Part shown: one piece after another, positions 1 to 7,785 of the stretch
Layout of the letters: each line of letters begins with the position of its first letter
How positions within the stretch are numbered: the first letter of the stretch is position 1
DNA from: Leucobacter salsicius M1-8
GTDB taxonomy: Bacteria > Actinomycetota > Actinomycetes > Actinomycetales > Microbacteriaceae
Assembly: GCF_000350525.1 (NCBI RefSeq)
Contig: NZ_AOCN01000004.1
Location: 1-64,000 of the forward strand
DNA length: 64,000 bases
Reading direction: 5' to 3'
Position numbers and translations under genes: made by a program
The notes under the pieces: generated by a model
Told to the model about the DNA's origin: nothing
Databases searched by the model: none
Seen by the model: only the letters and a program-made list of their open reading frames with translations

Positions 1-1
1 T

Positions 2-304
2 TCATATCCTCCCAGCCAGTCCTACAGAACTGGCGGACAAGAGTCAATCAAACCTTCAGCAGACCCCACCGTGAACAACAAGATTCACGGAAATGGAAAA
101 TGGAGCCTTGAGGATACCTTGGCGCTTTGTGACGTTTTTGGGGTCTCGATTGACTACCTCATCGGCAAGCTGCCGATTGAGTCCGCCATTCCGGCACAAA
201 AAATGGCTCCCACCGCTGATGCGGTGGGAGCCATGTCGCTAGTGCCCCCGGAGGGATTCGAACCCCCGACCTTTGGTACCGGAAACCAGTGCTCTATCCC
301 CTGA
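2..304 (+). CDS. Partial phage-type HTH (Cro/CI-like) protein running into the tRNA
   Basis: An open frame enters from the left edge and stops at 302-304. An in-frame GTG lies at 71, but the frame is open upstream, so the gene probably begins outside the window. The segment NNKIHGNGKWSLEDTLALC followed by DVFGVSIDYLIG resembles the end of the recognition helix and the last helices of Cro/CI HTH domains. After about codon 60 the frame only translates the tRNA terminator and the antisense of tRNA-Arg, so the real protein has probably lost its native end. It may be a remnant of an element inserted at the 3' side of the tRNA. Function as a repressor is inferred from the fold only. Confidence 0.45.
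   Translation, partial: SYPPSQSYRTGGQESIKPSADPTVNNKIHGNGKWSLEDTLALCDVFGVSIDYLIGKLPIESAIPAQKMAPTADAVGAMSLVPPEGFEPPTFGTGNQCSIP
203..234 (-). terminator. Rho-independent terminator of tRNA-Arg
   Basis: A perfect 14-bp stem (203-216 with 221-234, loop TGAT) is followed on the minus strand by a run of T (198-203 read in reverse). It lies just past the 3' end of the tRNA and must end that transcript. Confidence 0.85.
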
Positions 305-315
305 GCTACGGAGGC
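243..315 (-). tRNA. tRNA-Arg (anticodon CCG)
   Basis: Reading the minus strand gives a 73-nt cloverleaf. The acceptor GCCTCCG pairs with CGGGGGC and is followed by discriminator A. The D arm is GCTCAGGGGATAGAGC, the anticodon loop is TTCCGGT with CCG at 34-36, and the T arm contains GGTTCGAATCC. CCA is not encoded. The lowest anticodon-stem pair (C27-A43) is mismatched. The sequence TAGGCTAAAC at 331-340 upstream may be its -10 region. Confidence 0.93.
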
Positions 316-330
316 GAGGTACTGCGACTC

Positions 331-340
331 GTTTAGCCTA
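331..340 (-). promoter_or_regulatory. Candidate -10 region of tRNA-Arg
   Basis: The minus strand reads TAGGCTAAAC 16 bases before the tRNA 5' end, fitting the actinobacterial TAnnnT -10. The identical 10-mer is present ahead of the cold-shock gene (48155-48164). No convincing -35 was found. Confidence 0.35.
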
Positions 341-407
341 GCGCACCTCGAAGCGTGGCTTCGAATCGACGGGCGCGCGAGTCGCGCCCAATGACCCCCC
401 CAATCAC

Positions 408-977
408 CTAACGGCTGGCGCGATCCGGCGCGATCACCGCGTGGATCGCCATCGTGACCCATTCGCCCTTGAGCCACTCGCTGTCGCGCAACTCGGCTTC
501 GCGGCGCAGACCAAGCTTGACCGCGAGGGCTGCAGAAGCGGCGTTGCGCACGTCGAGGTGGGCCGCGACGCGGTGTACGCCGTAGTGGTCGAAGGCGAGG
601 TCGAGCAGCGTGCTTGCGGCCTCGAACGCGTAGCCCCTGCCCTGCCACGCCGGATCAAAAGCCCACCCCATTTCGGCGATGCCGTGCTCGCGATCCGTGT
701 ACCAGAGCAGCACCTGCCCGATTGCCTCACCCGTTTCGGTGTGCTCAACCGCGAGCGTGAGGCCGCCAGCCTCGTGCTCCAGGCCGTTCTTCGCGACGTG
801 CTCGGCGAGCTTTTGCTCAGTGAACGCGCGGGTCCAGGGCTCGTAGGGCAGGTACCTCGCAACATCCTCGCGTGCGAACAGGGCGTGCATCCAAGCAGCG
901 TCCGCTGAGGTGTGCGGGCGCAGGGTCAGGCGGGGCGTGCGGATCGGCAGTGCGGGGCTCTGGTCGGGGCTCGTCAT
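408..977 (-). CDS. GNAT N-acetyltransferase (RimJ/RimL type)
   Basis: This 189-residue protein would transfer an acetyl group from acetyl-CoA to an amine; the substrate is unknown. It opens with the typical RimJ/RimL beginning (IRTPRLTLRPHTSAD) and has the acetyl-CoA pyrophosphate loop WQGRGYAFEA near residues 111-120. The late NAASAALAVKLGLRREAEL segment is the usual family C-terminal motif. The ATG at 977 is preferred over an upstream in-frame start at 1022, because the extra 15 residues do not resemble the family. The gene stands alone, with its stop close to the tRNA region. Confidence 0.85.
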   Translation of the reverse strand: MTSPDQSPALPIRTPRLTLRPHTSADAAWMHALFAREDVARYLPYEPWTRAFTEQKLAEHVAKNGLEHEAGGLTLAVEHTETGEAIGQVLLWYTDREHGIAEMGWAFDPAWQGRGYAFEAASTLLDLAFDHYGVHRVAAHLDVRNAASAALAVKLGLRREAELRDSEWLKGEWVTMAIHAVIAPDRASR

Positions 978-1152
978 AGGCAACCACGCTATACCCGGTG
1001 TCGGGCGTGCCGTGCGCGGCACACCCGTTGATTGCTATGGTGCAGGTGAGGGCAGTGCAGCCGAGGTTGCGCCGCCCCAAGGTTGTCGCGCCGCATGCTG
1101 TTACTGCGGCACGTGCCTATTCTCGCCCCGGCCCAGTAACGGAGATCCCCTC

Positions 1153-1800
1153 ATGACGCAGACACCAGTGACGGTAACGCCCGCCCCGCACTCCGAGCCC
1201 CGACTCGCAGCGATCACCGAGACGATCACTCGCGCATTTGCCACTGACCCCACCTGGGCCCCAATGCTGTCCCCCGACGTATTGGACCTCGCCGTGGCCC
1301 GCCGCTACTGGGGATTCTTCGTGAGCACCGCACAGCGGTACCCCTGGACGTTTACGATTGACGGCGATACCGGCGCGAACGCCAATGTCACCGATTCGGT
1401 TGCCGCGACTACCGTCTGGTACCCGCCGGGGTCGGACGAGCTCACCCCGGCCGAACAGGAGTCGTTTCCCGACTTCGCAGCCGAGCTGCTGGGGGCCGAG
1501 AAGCGCGATGAACTGCTCGAGAAATCTGATCTCTTCGAGGCCGCACACCCGACCGAACCCCACTATTACTTGAGCCTGCTCGCGACGAACCCCGCCTACT
1601 CCGGGCGGGGCCTCGGTATGGGCCTGCTCGCCGCCAACCTCGCGGTACTTGACGATCTCGGCGCCCCCTCCTACCTCGAGTCGTCCAACCCAGCGAACGA
1701 CCAGCGCTACATGGCGCTGGGCTACGAGAAGCACGGCACGATTGCGCTGCCTTCAGGCCTCACACTCAACACATTCTGGCGCGATCCGGCCACGCGCTAG
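1153..1800 (+). CDS. GNAT family N-acetyltransferase
   Basis: The protein has 215 residues. The acetyl-CoA loop SGRGLGMGLL lies at about 150-159, preceded by a YYLSLLATNP strand and followed by YLESSNPANDQRYMALGY, a pattern common in actinobacterial single-domain GNAT proteins. The ATG at 1153 follows GGAGATCCCCTC, a usable ribosome binding site. A longer frame from 910 has no family similarity in its extension. The substrate cannot be told from sequence. The gene ends 46 bases before the end of the convergent csoR-family gene. Confidence 0.8.
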   Translation: MTQTPVTVTPAPHSEPRLAAITETITRAFATDPTWAPMLSPDVLDLAVARRYWGFFVSTAQRYPWTFTIDGDTGANANVTDSVAATTVWYPPGSDELTPAEQESFPDFAAELLGAEKRDELLEKSDLFEAAHPTEPHYYLSLLATNPAYSGRGLGMGLLAANLAVLDDLGAPSYLESSNPANDQRYMALGYEKHGTIALPSGLTLNTFWRDPATR

Positions 1801-1846
1801 GCCTCGCCACCCACCCCACCGCACCGCACAATAGCCCGCCCTCGCG

Positions 1847-2167
1847 CTACGCGAGCGACAGGAAGAGCTTTTCTAGCTCGTCGCGATCCGGGCCACCCTC
1901 GGCATCGGGATTCGTGAGGCACTCTCGAAGCGCGGTCGAGATAACCAGAAATCCCGCCCGGTCGATCGCTTTTGAGACCGCAGACAGTTGCTGCACGACG
2001 TCGCGGCAGTGCGCATCGCGCTCAATTGCCTCCACGACGGCGTTGAGCTGACCCTGCGCGCGGCGCAGGCGGTTGACGATCTTTCGCTTCGCCTCGGGAT
2101 CATGCTCCACACCCGGGGCGGTGCTTTGCGTACCCTGCGCCACGCTCTGATCTGCGCTCGTTGTCAT
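1847..2167 (-). CDS. CsoR-family repressor, CstR-like persulfide sensor
   Basis: This 106-residue all-helical DUF156/CsoR-family protein has the RLRRAQGQLNAVVEAIE core. CsoR copper sensors use Cys-His-Cys. Here the cysteines are C54 (DAHCRD) and C83 (RECL), and the position four residues before C83, normally the copper-binding His, is Ala79. That dithiol pattern is the one known from CstR persulfide sensors. It is divergent from a persulfide dioxygenase operon, with two CstR-type operators between them, which supports the assignment. The ATG at 2167 follows AAGGAG; the in-frame extension upstream would run across the operators. Persulfide sensing is inferred and not shown. Confidence 0.85.
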   Translation of the reverse strand: MTTSADQSVAQGTQSTAPGVEHDPEAKRKIVNRLRRAQGQLNAVVEAIERDAHCRDVVQQLSAVSKAIDRAGFLVISTALRECLTNPDAEGGPDRDELEKLFLSLA

Positions 2168-2203
2168 CGGAACTCCTTTTCTGGGATGAACTTGACTTCC
2201 AAG

Positions 2204-2219
2204 ATACCCCATGGGGTAT
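2204..2219. promoter_or_regulatory. CsoR/CstR-type operator 1
   Basis: A perfect 16-bp palindrome, ATACCCCATGGGGTAT, lies in the divergent promoter region, 37 bases upstream of the repressor start. It matches the TACCCC-GGGGTA type of site bound by CsoR/CstR proteins. Confidence 0.8.
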
Positions 2220-2232
2220 AGTCTTGTTCGAG

Positions 2233-2248
2233 ATACCCCCCGGGGTAT
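2233..2248. promoter_or_regulatory. CsoR/CstR-type operator 2
   Basis: ATACCCCCCGGGGTAT has 7-bp perfect arms around a two-base centre. It lies 29 bp centre to centre from operator 1 and 48 bases before the first gene of the plus-strand operon. The two sites could serve the two divergent promoters separately or together. Confidence 0.8.
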
Positions 2249-2295
2249 AACAAGTCACCGAGTCAACCGCCACTCCTTTCCCGAACGGAGCCCCC

Positions 2296-2481
2296 ATGTG
2301 CCGCCCCACTACCTGCCGCACCTGCCAGAAGACCACCTGGGCTGGCTGCGGCCAGCACGTGGCAATGGTCAAGATGACCGTGCCAGCCTCTGACTGGTGC
2401 AATGGCAAGCACACGCAGGCGCAGGTCGACGAGGCCAGAGCCAACCGGCCCGGTTTCTTTGCACGCCTCTTCGGCCGCTAG
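2296..2481 (+). CDS. Small cysteine-rich protein, first copy
   Basis: This 61-residue protein begins MCRPTTCRTCQKTTWAGCGQH, giving cysteines at 2, 7, 10 and 18 in a zinc- or thiol-type arrangement, plus a later WCNGKH. The ATG at 2296 follows a GGAG sequence. A second protein with the same TTCxxCxKxTWAGCGQH core follows 59 bases later, and the pair sits between the persulfide operators and the persulfide dioxygenase. Small proteins of this kind are widespread in actinobacteria. The function is unknown; a thiol carrier or zinc knuckle is only a guess. The C-terminal FFARLFGR is basic and hydrophobic. Confidence 0.7.
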   Translation: MCRPTTCRTCQKTTWAGCGQHVAMVKMTVPASDWCNGKHTQAQVDEARANRPGFFARLFGR

Positions 2482-2540
2482 ACCTCCACGACAGCCCCCT
2501 GCCCCAAGACACACAACACCCCACTCACGAAGGACACACC

Positions 2541-2657
2541 ATGTGCGCACGCACCACCTGCCCCCACTGCACCAAACCGACCTGGGCCGGCTGCGGCCAA
2601 CACATCGAGGAGGCGCTCGACGGCGTCGCCCTCGCTGATCGCTGCTCCTGCAACTAA
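2541..2657 (+). CDS. Small cysteine-rich protein, second copy
   Basis: The protein has only 38 residues. Its start, MCARTTCPHCTKPTWAGCGQH, repeats the core of the preceding gene, with cysteines at the same spacing, and it ends with a further CSC pair. AAGGA lies 5-9 bases before the ATG at 2541, and the stop is 55 bases before the dioxygenase gene. It is too short to have been kept by chance with all cysteines aligned, so the ORF is probably real. It looks like a trimmed duplicate of the first copy. Confidence 0.65.
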   Translation: MCARTTCPHCTKPTWAGCGQHIEEALDGVALADRCSCN

Positions 2658-2712
2658 CTCCCCGAGCGCACCCCGCACCTCACCCCCGCCCACCGCGAAA
2701 GGACTCAACGCA

Positions 2713-4182
2713 ATGCTGCTCGAACGCATCTATGACGAAGACCTGGCCCAGGCCAGCTACCTCATCGGCTGCCAAGCCACGGGCGAGGCCGTGGTGGTCG
2801 ACCCCCGCAGAGACGTCCAGGTCTACCTCGACATCGCGGGCGCAAACGGAATGCGCATCGTCGCGGTCACCGAAACCCACATCCACGCCGATTTCCTCTC
2901 GGGCACCCGCGAGCTTGCGGCCGCCACAGGCGCAACCGTCTATGTTTCCGACGAGGGCGGCCCCGACTGGGCCTACGGTGCGGGCTTCGAAGGCGCCAAC
3001 CGCATCACCCACGGCCACGAGATCAGGCTCGGCAACATCTCGCTCGAGGCCCGACACACGCCGGGGCACACCCCCGAACACCTGTCGTTTCTCGTCACCG
3101 ACGGCGCGCAGTCCCCCGAGCCCGGCTTCATACTCACGGGCGACTTCGTGTTTGTCGGAGACATCGGCCGCCCCGATCTGCTCGACGAGGCCGCAGGCTA
3201 TGAAAACACCCGGTTTCAGGGCGCGCGCGACCTCTTCGCCAGCCTCAGTGACCGGTTTCTCACGCTGCCCGATTTCGTGCAGGTGCTGCCCGGCCACGGC
3301 TCCGGATCGGCCTGCGGCAAGGCGCTCGGCGCCGTGCCCACGTCGACGGTTGGCTACGAGCGTCGTTTCTCATGGTGGGGCCCGTATGTGGAGGCAGGCG
3401 ATGAGGCAGGATTCATTGCCGAGCTGCTCAACGGACAGCCCGACGCACACGCCTACTTCGCACGCATGAAGCGGCAGAATCGCGAGGGCCCCGCCCTCCT
3501 CGGTGTGACGCCCGAACTGGTCGAGTACGATGCCACTGAACTTGCGCAACTGTTGGCCAGGGACGAGACAATCTTCGTCGACACTCGTCACCACAGCGAC
3601 GTCCACGAGAGCACCGTGCCCCGCTCGCTGCATGTACCCGGCATCGCGAAATCAGCGAGCTACGGTGCGTGGGTGCTCGATCCCGAGTCCGAGGCACGAC
3701 CCCTGGTGCTGCTCGCTCCGGATCACGCCGCAGCTGCCGAGTACCGCGATCACCTCGTGCGCGTGGGCATCGACACGGTGCGGGGCTTTATCACCGGCGT
3801 CGAGGGCCTCCCGCAAGCACCCGTTCCCCGGGTGTCACCGACCGCGCTCGAGAAGCTGCCTCACGCTCTCCTGCTCGACCTGCGCAACAAGAATGAGTTC
3901 GCAGACGGGCATCTACCGGGGGCGCATCAGCTCTCGGGTGGACGGGCGCTGTGGCACCTCGATGAGCTCCCCGAGACGGGTACGATCGTCAGCTACTGCC
4001 GCAGCGGGGTACGCAACGCCGTCGCTGCGAGCGCGCTGCGCCGGGCCGGCTACGACGTGGTCGAACTCGAGGGCAGCTACCTGGGCTGGATCGCGGAGCC
4101 CGGCCACACCCCGGTAGTCCCCGATGCCGAACGCATTGCACGGGAGCAAAAGCTGGCACCCCTGGTCGCAGCTTCCGCGTAG
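2713..4182 (+). CDS. Persulfide dioxygenase-rhodanese fusion (CstB-like)
   Basis: The protein has 489 residues. Residues 1-235 are a metallo-beta-lactamase-fold persulfide dioxygenase of the ETHE1/CstB type, with THIHADFLSG (H56, H58, D60), HTPGHTPEHLSF, LTGDFVFVGDIGRPDLL and LPGHGSGSACGK. Two rhodanese-like domains follow: one near 265-370 without a catalytic cysteine, and one near 380-475 with the active loop CRSGVR (C429). Such fusions oxidise thiol persulfides to sulfite and pass sulfur on as thiosulfate. It is the last gene of the operon controlled by the twin operators and should detoxify sulfide and persulfide in the cytoplasm. GAAAGGA precedes the ATG. Confidence 0.92.
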   Translation: MLLERIYDEDLAQASYLIGCQATGEAVVVDPRRDVQVYLDIAGANGMRIVAVTETHIHADFLSGTRELAAATGATVYVSDEGGPDWAYGAGFEGANRITHGHEIRLGNISLEARHTPGHTPEHLSFLVTDGAQSPEPGFILTGDFVFVGDIGRPDLLDEAAGYENTRFQGARDLFASLSDRFLTLPDFVQVLPGHGSGSACGKALGAVPTSTVGYERRFSWWGPYVEAGDEAGFIAELLNGQPDAHAYFARMKRQNREGPALLGVTPELVEYDATELAQLLARDETIFVDTRHHSDVHESTVPRSLHVPGIAKSASYGAWVLDPESEARPLVLLAPDHAAAAEYRDHLVRVGIDTVRGFITGVEGLPQAPVPRVSPTALEKLPHALLLDLRNKNEFADGHLPGAHQLSGGRALWHLDELPETGTIVSYCRSGVRNAVAASALRRAGYDVVELEGSYLGWIAEPGHTPVVPDAERIAREQKLAPLVAASA

Positions 4183-4216
4183 CTCTTCCCTCACGACCGC
4201 TGCTTCACAAACGACA

Positions 4217-4270
4217 AGATGTTCCAAGAGCGTGTCCTCTCCCCCCGGAGCGCACGCACTTGGAACATCT
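4217..4270. terminator. Inverted repeat between convergent genes, possible bidirectional terminator
   Basis: Twelve-base arms (4217-4228 and 4259-4270) pair exactly, and the spacer contributes further pairs (GCGTG with CACGC, CTC with GAG). The repeat is in the 220-bp gap between the convergent dioxygenase and MFS genes, where no coding frame is credible. There is no T tract, so terminator function is uncertain. Confidence 0.45.
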
Positions 4271-4402
4271 CATATAGGAGTTTTAGCTCCTTCTTCCAAC
4301 TATTGCCACCGAAAACCGTTTCGTTTCGGATGTGAACCATCACTTTTGGCTGTTCGCCTGTACCAACGCATGGCCCGCGGCCCGAGTAGATCCGGATTCG
4401 AA

Positions 4403-5764
4403 TCAGCGGTCGTCGAGCGCCTCGCCCTTGCGGTCCACGAGCCCCCATGTCGCGGCCGCCGCGATCACGAAGAAGACCGCGAATACGGCGAAGGTGAGTC
4501 CGGATCCGCCAGCCGCCAGCATCACCGGAACGAGCAGCGGGGCAATGATTGAAGCGATGCGGCCGAAGCCCGCCGCCCACCCCGCCCCCGTGCCACGCAG
4601 CGAGGTCGGGTAGATCTCGGGCGTCACGGCGTAGAGCGCACCCCAGGCACCGAGGTTGAAGAAGGATAGCGCCATACCGGCCGCGATGATCGCGCCCTCG
4701 GTGTGCACCGTACCGAACATCACTGCTGATGCGGCCGAGCCGACGAGGAACACTGAGAGCGTAAGCCTGCGGCCCCACACCTCGATGAGCCAGGCGGCAA
4801 CGGCGTAGCCGGGCAGCTGCGCGAGGGTGATGATGAGTGTGAATCCAAAGGAGCGCACGAGGCTGAAGCCCGCGTCGACGAGGATGCTCGGGATCCAGAT
4901 GAACGCGCCGTAGTAGGCAAAGTTAACGCAGAACCAGACGGTCCAGATTGCGAGCGTGCGGCGCCGCAGCTCAGGCGACCAGATGGCGGCGATGCGCGAT
5001 CCGGAGCTTGGCAGGGCGGGGGCCGCGGCTACCGGCACATGAGTCTCGGGATCCATCTCCCCCGGGGCGAGGCCAGCCGATGACTCGAGGCCCGCGACGA
5101 TTTTCTCGGCTTCGGCGGAGCGCCCGCGACTACTCAGCCAGCGGGGTGACTCGGGCAGTGTCCAGCGCACCACGAGCGCCCACACTGCAGGAACCGCGCC
5201 GAGCGCGAGGGCCCAGCGCCAGCCGTTTTCGGAGGCGGGCACCACGAAGTAGCCGATGAGGGCCGAGGCGGTCCAGCCCACCGCCCAGAAGGCCTCGAGA
5301 ATCACGATGATGCGGCCGCGAATGCGCGCTGGGGCAAACTCGCTGACGTAGGTCGACGCGACGGGCAGCTCTGCCCCGAGTCCTAGGCCCACAAAGAACC
5401 GAAGGACGAGCAGCACCGCAACGCCGCCCGCGAGCGCGCTCGCACCCGTCGCCAGACCGTAGATCAGCAGCGTGATCGCGAACACCTGGCGACGGCCGAG
5501 ACGGTCGGCAAGAAGCCCGCCGAAGCTGGCGCCGATCGCCATGCCGACGAAACCGATGGAGGCGATGAGCCCGGCCTCACCGCTTGAGATGCCCCACTCT
5601 TGAATCAGAGCGGCGATGATGAATGAGATCAGCCCGACATCCATGGCGTCGAGGGCCCAGCCCACCCCTGACCCGGTGAGCACCCTTCGATGCTTGCGGG
5701 TGAACGGAAGCGCGTCGAGGCGCTCAGCGATCGTGCGGGGTGCGCTGTTGCGAGATTCGCTCAT
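4403..5764 (-). CDS. MFS metabolite:H+ symporter (NiaP-like)
   Basis: This is a twelve-helix major facilitator of about 453 residues. The start LPFTRKHRRVLTGSGVGWALDAMD and the LADRLGRR loop between helices 2 and 3 resemble the NiaP/aromatic-acid symporter group. PESPRWL lies before the central loop and PEIYPTSLRGTGAG in the second half. Niacin, an aromatic acid or a related acid are possible substrates; sequence alone does not decide. The ATG at 5764 has a GGAG close upstream; another in-frame ATG is at 5773. The gene is convergent with the persulfide operon and downstream of sdaA on the same strand. Confidence 0.8.
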   Translation of the reverse strand: MSESRNSAPRTIAERLDALPFTRKHRRVLTGSGVGWALDAMDVGLISFIIAALIQEWGISSGEAGLIASIGFVGMAIGASFGGLLADRLGRRQVFAITLLIYGLATGASALAGGVAVLLVLRFFVGLGLGAELPVASTYVSEFAPARIRGRIIVILEAFWAVGWTASALIGYFVVPASENGWRWALALGAVPAVWALVVRWTLPESPRWLSSRGRSAEAEKIVAGLESSAGLAPGEMDPETHVPVAAAPALPSSGSRIAAIWSPELRRRTLAIWTVWFCVNFAYYGAFIWIPSILVDAGFSLVRSFGFTLIITLAQLPGYAVAAWLIEVWGRRLTLSVFLVGSAASAVMFGTVHTEGAIIAAGMALSFFNLGAWGALYAVTPEIYPTSLRGTGAGWAAGFGRIASIIAPLLVPVMLAAGGSGLTFAVFAVFFVIAAAATWGLVDRKGEALDDR

Positions 5765-5795
5765 GCACTCCATCGTAGATCGCCGGGCACCCCCG

Positions 5796-7262
5796 CTAGC
5801 ATTCGATGACGTTCACGGCGAGGCCGCCACGGGAGGTCTCCTTGTACAGGTCGCTCATGTCTCTGCCGGTATCGCGCATCGTTCGAATCACTTGATCAAG
5901 GGTGACGAAGTGGGTGCCGTCTCCCATGAGCGCCATCTTCGCGGCATTCACCGCCTTCGACGCGGCAATCGCGTTGCGCTCGATGCAGGGAATCTGCACC
6001 AGCCCGCCCACCGGATCGCAGGTGAGTCCGAGGTTGTGCTCCATCGCGATCTCGGCGGCGTTCTCGATCTGTTCGGCGGTGCCCCCGAGCGCGTGGGCGA
6101 GCCCGGCCGCTGCCATCGACGAGGCTGACCCGACCTCGCCCTGGCAGCCCACCTCGGCCCCCGAGATCGAGGCTTGCTCCTTGTACAGCACGCCCACCGC
6201 GGCGGCCGTCAGCAGGAACTCCGCCACGACCTCGGCCTTGTGCGCGTCACTCCAGTCGCGGGCCCCGGGGGCATAGTGGGTCGCATAGAACAGCACGGCC
6301 GGAATGATGCCGGCCGCCCCGTTCGTGGGCGCCGTGACCACGCGGCCGCCCGACGCGTTCTCTTCGTTGACCGCGAGCGCGACGAGGTTGATCCATTCCT
6401 GCCAGAACACGGGGTCTCGATCTGGGTCCTGCTCCCGCAGCCGCCGGTGCCACTCGGGTGCGCGCCTACGCACCTCGAGGCCGCCGGGCAGCGTACCGGT
6501 GCGCGTGAGCGCCGAGTCTTTGCAGGCCTCCATGACGCGCCAGAGCCCGGTGAGCCCCGCATCAATGTCGGCGTCCGTGCGCTGCACGCGCTCGTTTGCC
6601 CGCATCACCCCGGCGATCGACAGTCCCGATGCGTGCGCGTGCGCAAGCAGCTCGCGTGCGGTCGTGAACGGGTAGGGCTGTCGGGCGACGGCGCGCTCGA
6701 GCCGCTGCTGCACGTCGTCCTCGGCGCCCTCGCGCACCACGAAGCCGCCGCCCACCGAGAAGTAGGTTTGCTCGTCGAGCAGCTCGCCTGCGCCATCGCG
6801 CGCCGCGACGCGCATGCCGTTCGTGTGCCGGGCGAGCACCGTGAGCGGATGCAGCACGAGATCTGCAGTGCTGATCCGGATCGCTGGCGCCCGGGTGACA
6901 GGCGGTGCGGACGCATGCGCCCCGTTGGCTTCGTCGGCCTCGTTGGCAGCGAGAATTTCAGTGCCGAAGCGGACCTCGCCGCTCGCCTCGATGCGCGCGA
7001 TCGCCGCGTCAACCTCGGTCGGGAGGACCTGCTCGGGGTCGAAGCCTTCGAGCCCGAGCAGCACAGCCGAGAAGGTGCCGTGCCCGCGCCCGGTGGCCGC
7101 GAGTGAACCGTACAGGTGCATCTCGAGCGACCGGGCGCGTTCGAGGAGGCCAGCGTGTGCCAGGCGCGACGCAAAATGGTGCGCGGCTCGCATCGGTCCC
7201 ACGGTATGGGAACTCGACGGGCCAATGCCCACCTTGAATAGGTCAAATACGCTGACGGCCAC
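5796..7262 (-). CDS. sdaA: L-serine ammonia-lyase (single-chain, Fe-S type)
   Basis: This 488-residue enzyme deaminates L-serine to pyruvate and ammonia in the cytoplasm. The N-terminal [17 protein letters not shown] motif and the C-terminal alpha-domain signatures ([50 protein letters not shown]) are present, including the three cysteines for the [4Fe-4S] cluster. The start is a GTG at 7262 with GAGGAGG just upstream; the longer open frame overlaps gcvH. It is the last gene after gcvP-gcvT-gcvH, 37 bases behind gcvH, so serine made from glycine may be drained to pyruvate under the same riboswitch. Confidence 0.93.
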   Translation of the reverse strand: MAVSVFDLFKVGIGPSSSHTVGPMRAAHHFASRLAHAGLLERARSLEMHLYGSLAATGRGHGTFSAVLLGLEGFDPEQVLPTEVDAAIARIEASGEVRFGTEILAANEADEANGAHASAPPVTRAPAIRISTADLVLHPLTVLARHTNGMRVAARDGAGELLDEQTYFSVGGGFVVREGAEDDVQQRLERAVARQPYPFTTARELLAHAHASGLSIAGVMRANERVQRTDADIDAGLTGLWRVMEACKDSALTRTGTLPGGLEVRRRAPEWHRRLREQDPDRDPVFWQEWINLVALAVNEENASGGRVVTAPTNGAAGIIPAVLFYATHYAPGARDWSDAHKAEVVAEFLLTAAAVGVLYKEQASISGAEVGCQGEVGSASSMAAAGLAHALGGTAEQIENAAEIAMEHNLGLTCDPVGGLVQIPCIERNAIAASKAVNAAKMALMGDGTHFVTLDQVIRTMRDTGRDMSDLYKETSRGGLAVNVIEC

Positions 7263-7299
7263 ACTGCCTCCTCGAGTGGAGCCCTTTCGGGCCCGGGAA

Positions 7300-7680
7300 T
7301 TACGCCAGGTCGGCGCTGTTGTCTGCCGCGTACTGCTCGGCAGTGAGGAGGGGCCCCTCCTCGGTGACGGCGACCTTGAACAGCCACGCGGCGCCGTAGG
7401 GGTCCGAGTTGATGAGGGCGGGGTCCGCGATCGCGTCCTCGTTGCGTTCGACGACCTCGCCGGTGACGGGTGAGTAGATCTCGGAAACCGACTTGGTCGA
7501 CTCGACCTCGCCGCAGACCTCACCGGCGGTGACGGCCGTGCCGACCTCGGGCAGGTCGACGTAGACGATCTCGCCGAGGGCGTCAGCGGCGACCTCTGAG
7601 ATGCCGATCGAGGCGGGGCTGTCGCCAGTAACCCACTCGTGCTCAGCCGAGTAACGCAGTCCGGTCTTGACGATGCTCAT
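7300..7680 (-). CDS. gcvH: Glycine cleavage system H protein
   Basis: This 126-residue lipoyl carrier moves the aminomethyl group between the P, T and L proteins. The lipoylation site [12 protein letters not shown] has its lysine at position 63. [11 protein letters not shown] at the start and [13 protein letters not shown] near the end are typical. Its length matches the family. It lies 105 bases downstream of gcvT with a GGAATAACACC leader before the ATG, and 37 bases upstream of sdaA. No separate lipoyl ligase or synthase is present in the window. Confidence 0.95.
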   Translation of the reverse strand: MSIVKTGLRYSAEHEWVTGDSPASIGISEVAADALGEIVYVDLPEVGTAVTAGEVCGEVESTKSVSEIYSPVTGEVVERNEDAIADPALINSDPYGAAWLFKVAVTEEGPLLTAEQYAADNSADLA

Positions 7681-7785
7681 GGTGTTATTCCTTTTCTGGA
7701 GTTGGGTGGTGTGAGTAAATCTTGGGTGGATCGCGAGGCACCTTGCCTCTGGTCGTCATGCTGCGCGAGGTACGAGTCGCAGTGT

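Noticed and set aside
7263-7523. An upstream extension of sdaA
   Set aside because: It overlaps gcvH in another frame. The GTG at 7262 directly behind GAGGAGG gives the family-typical N-terminus.
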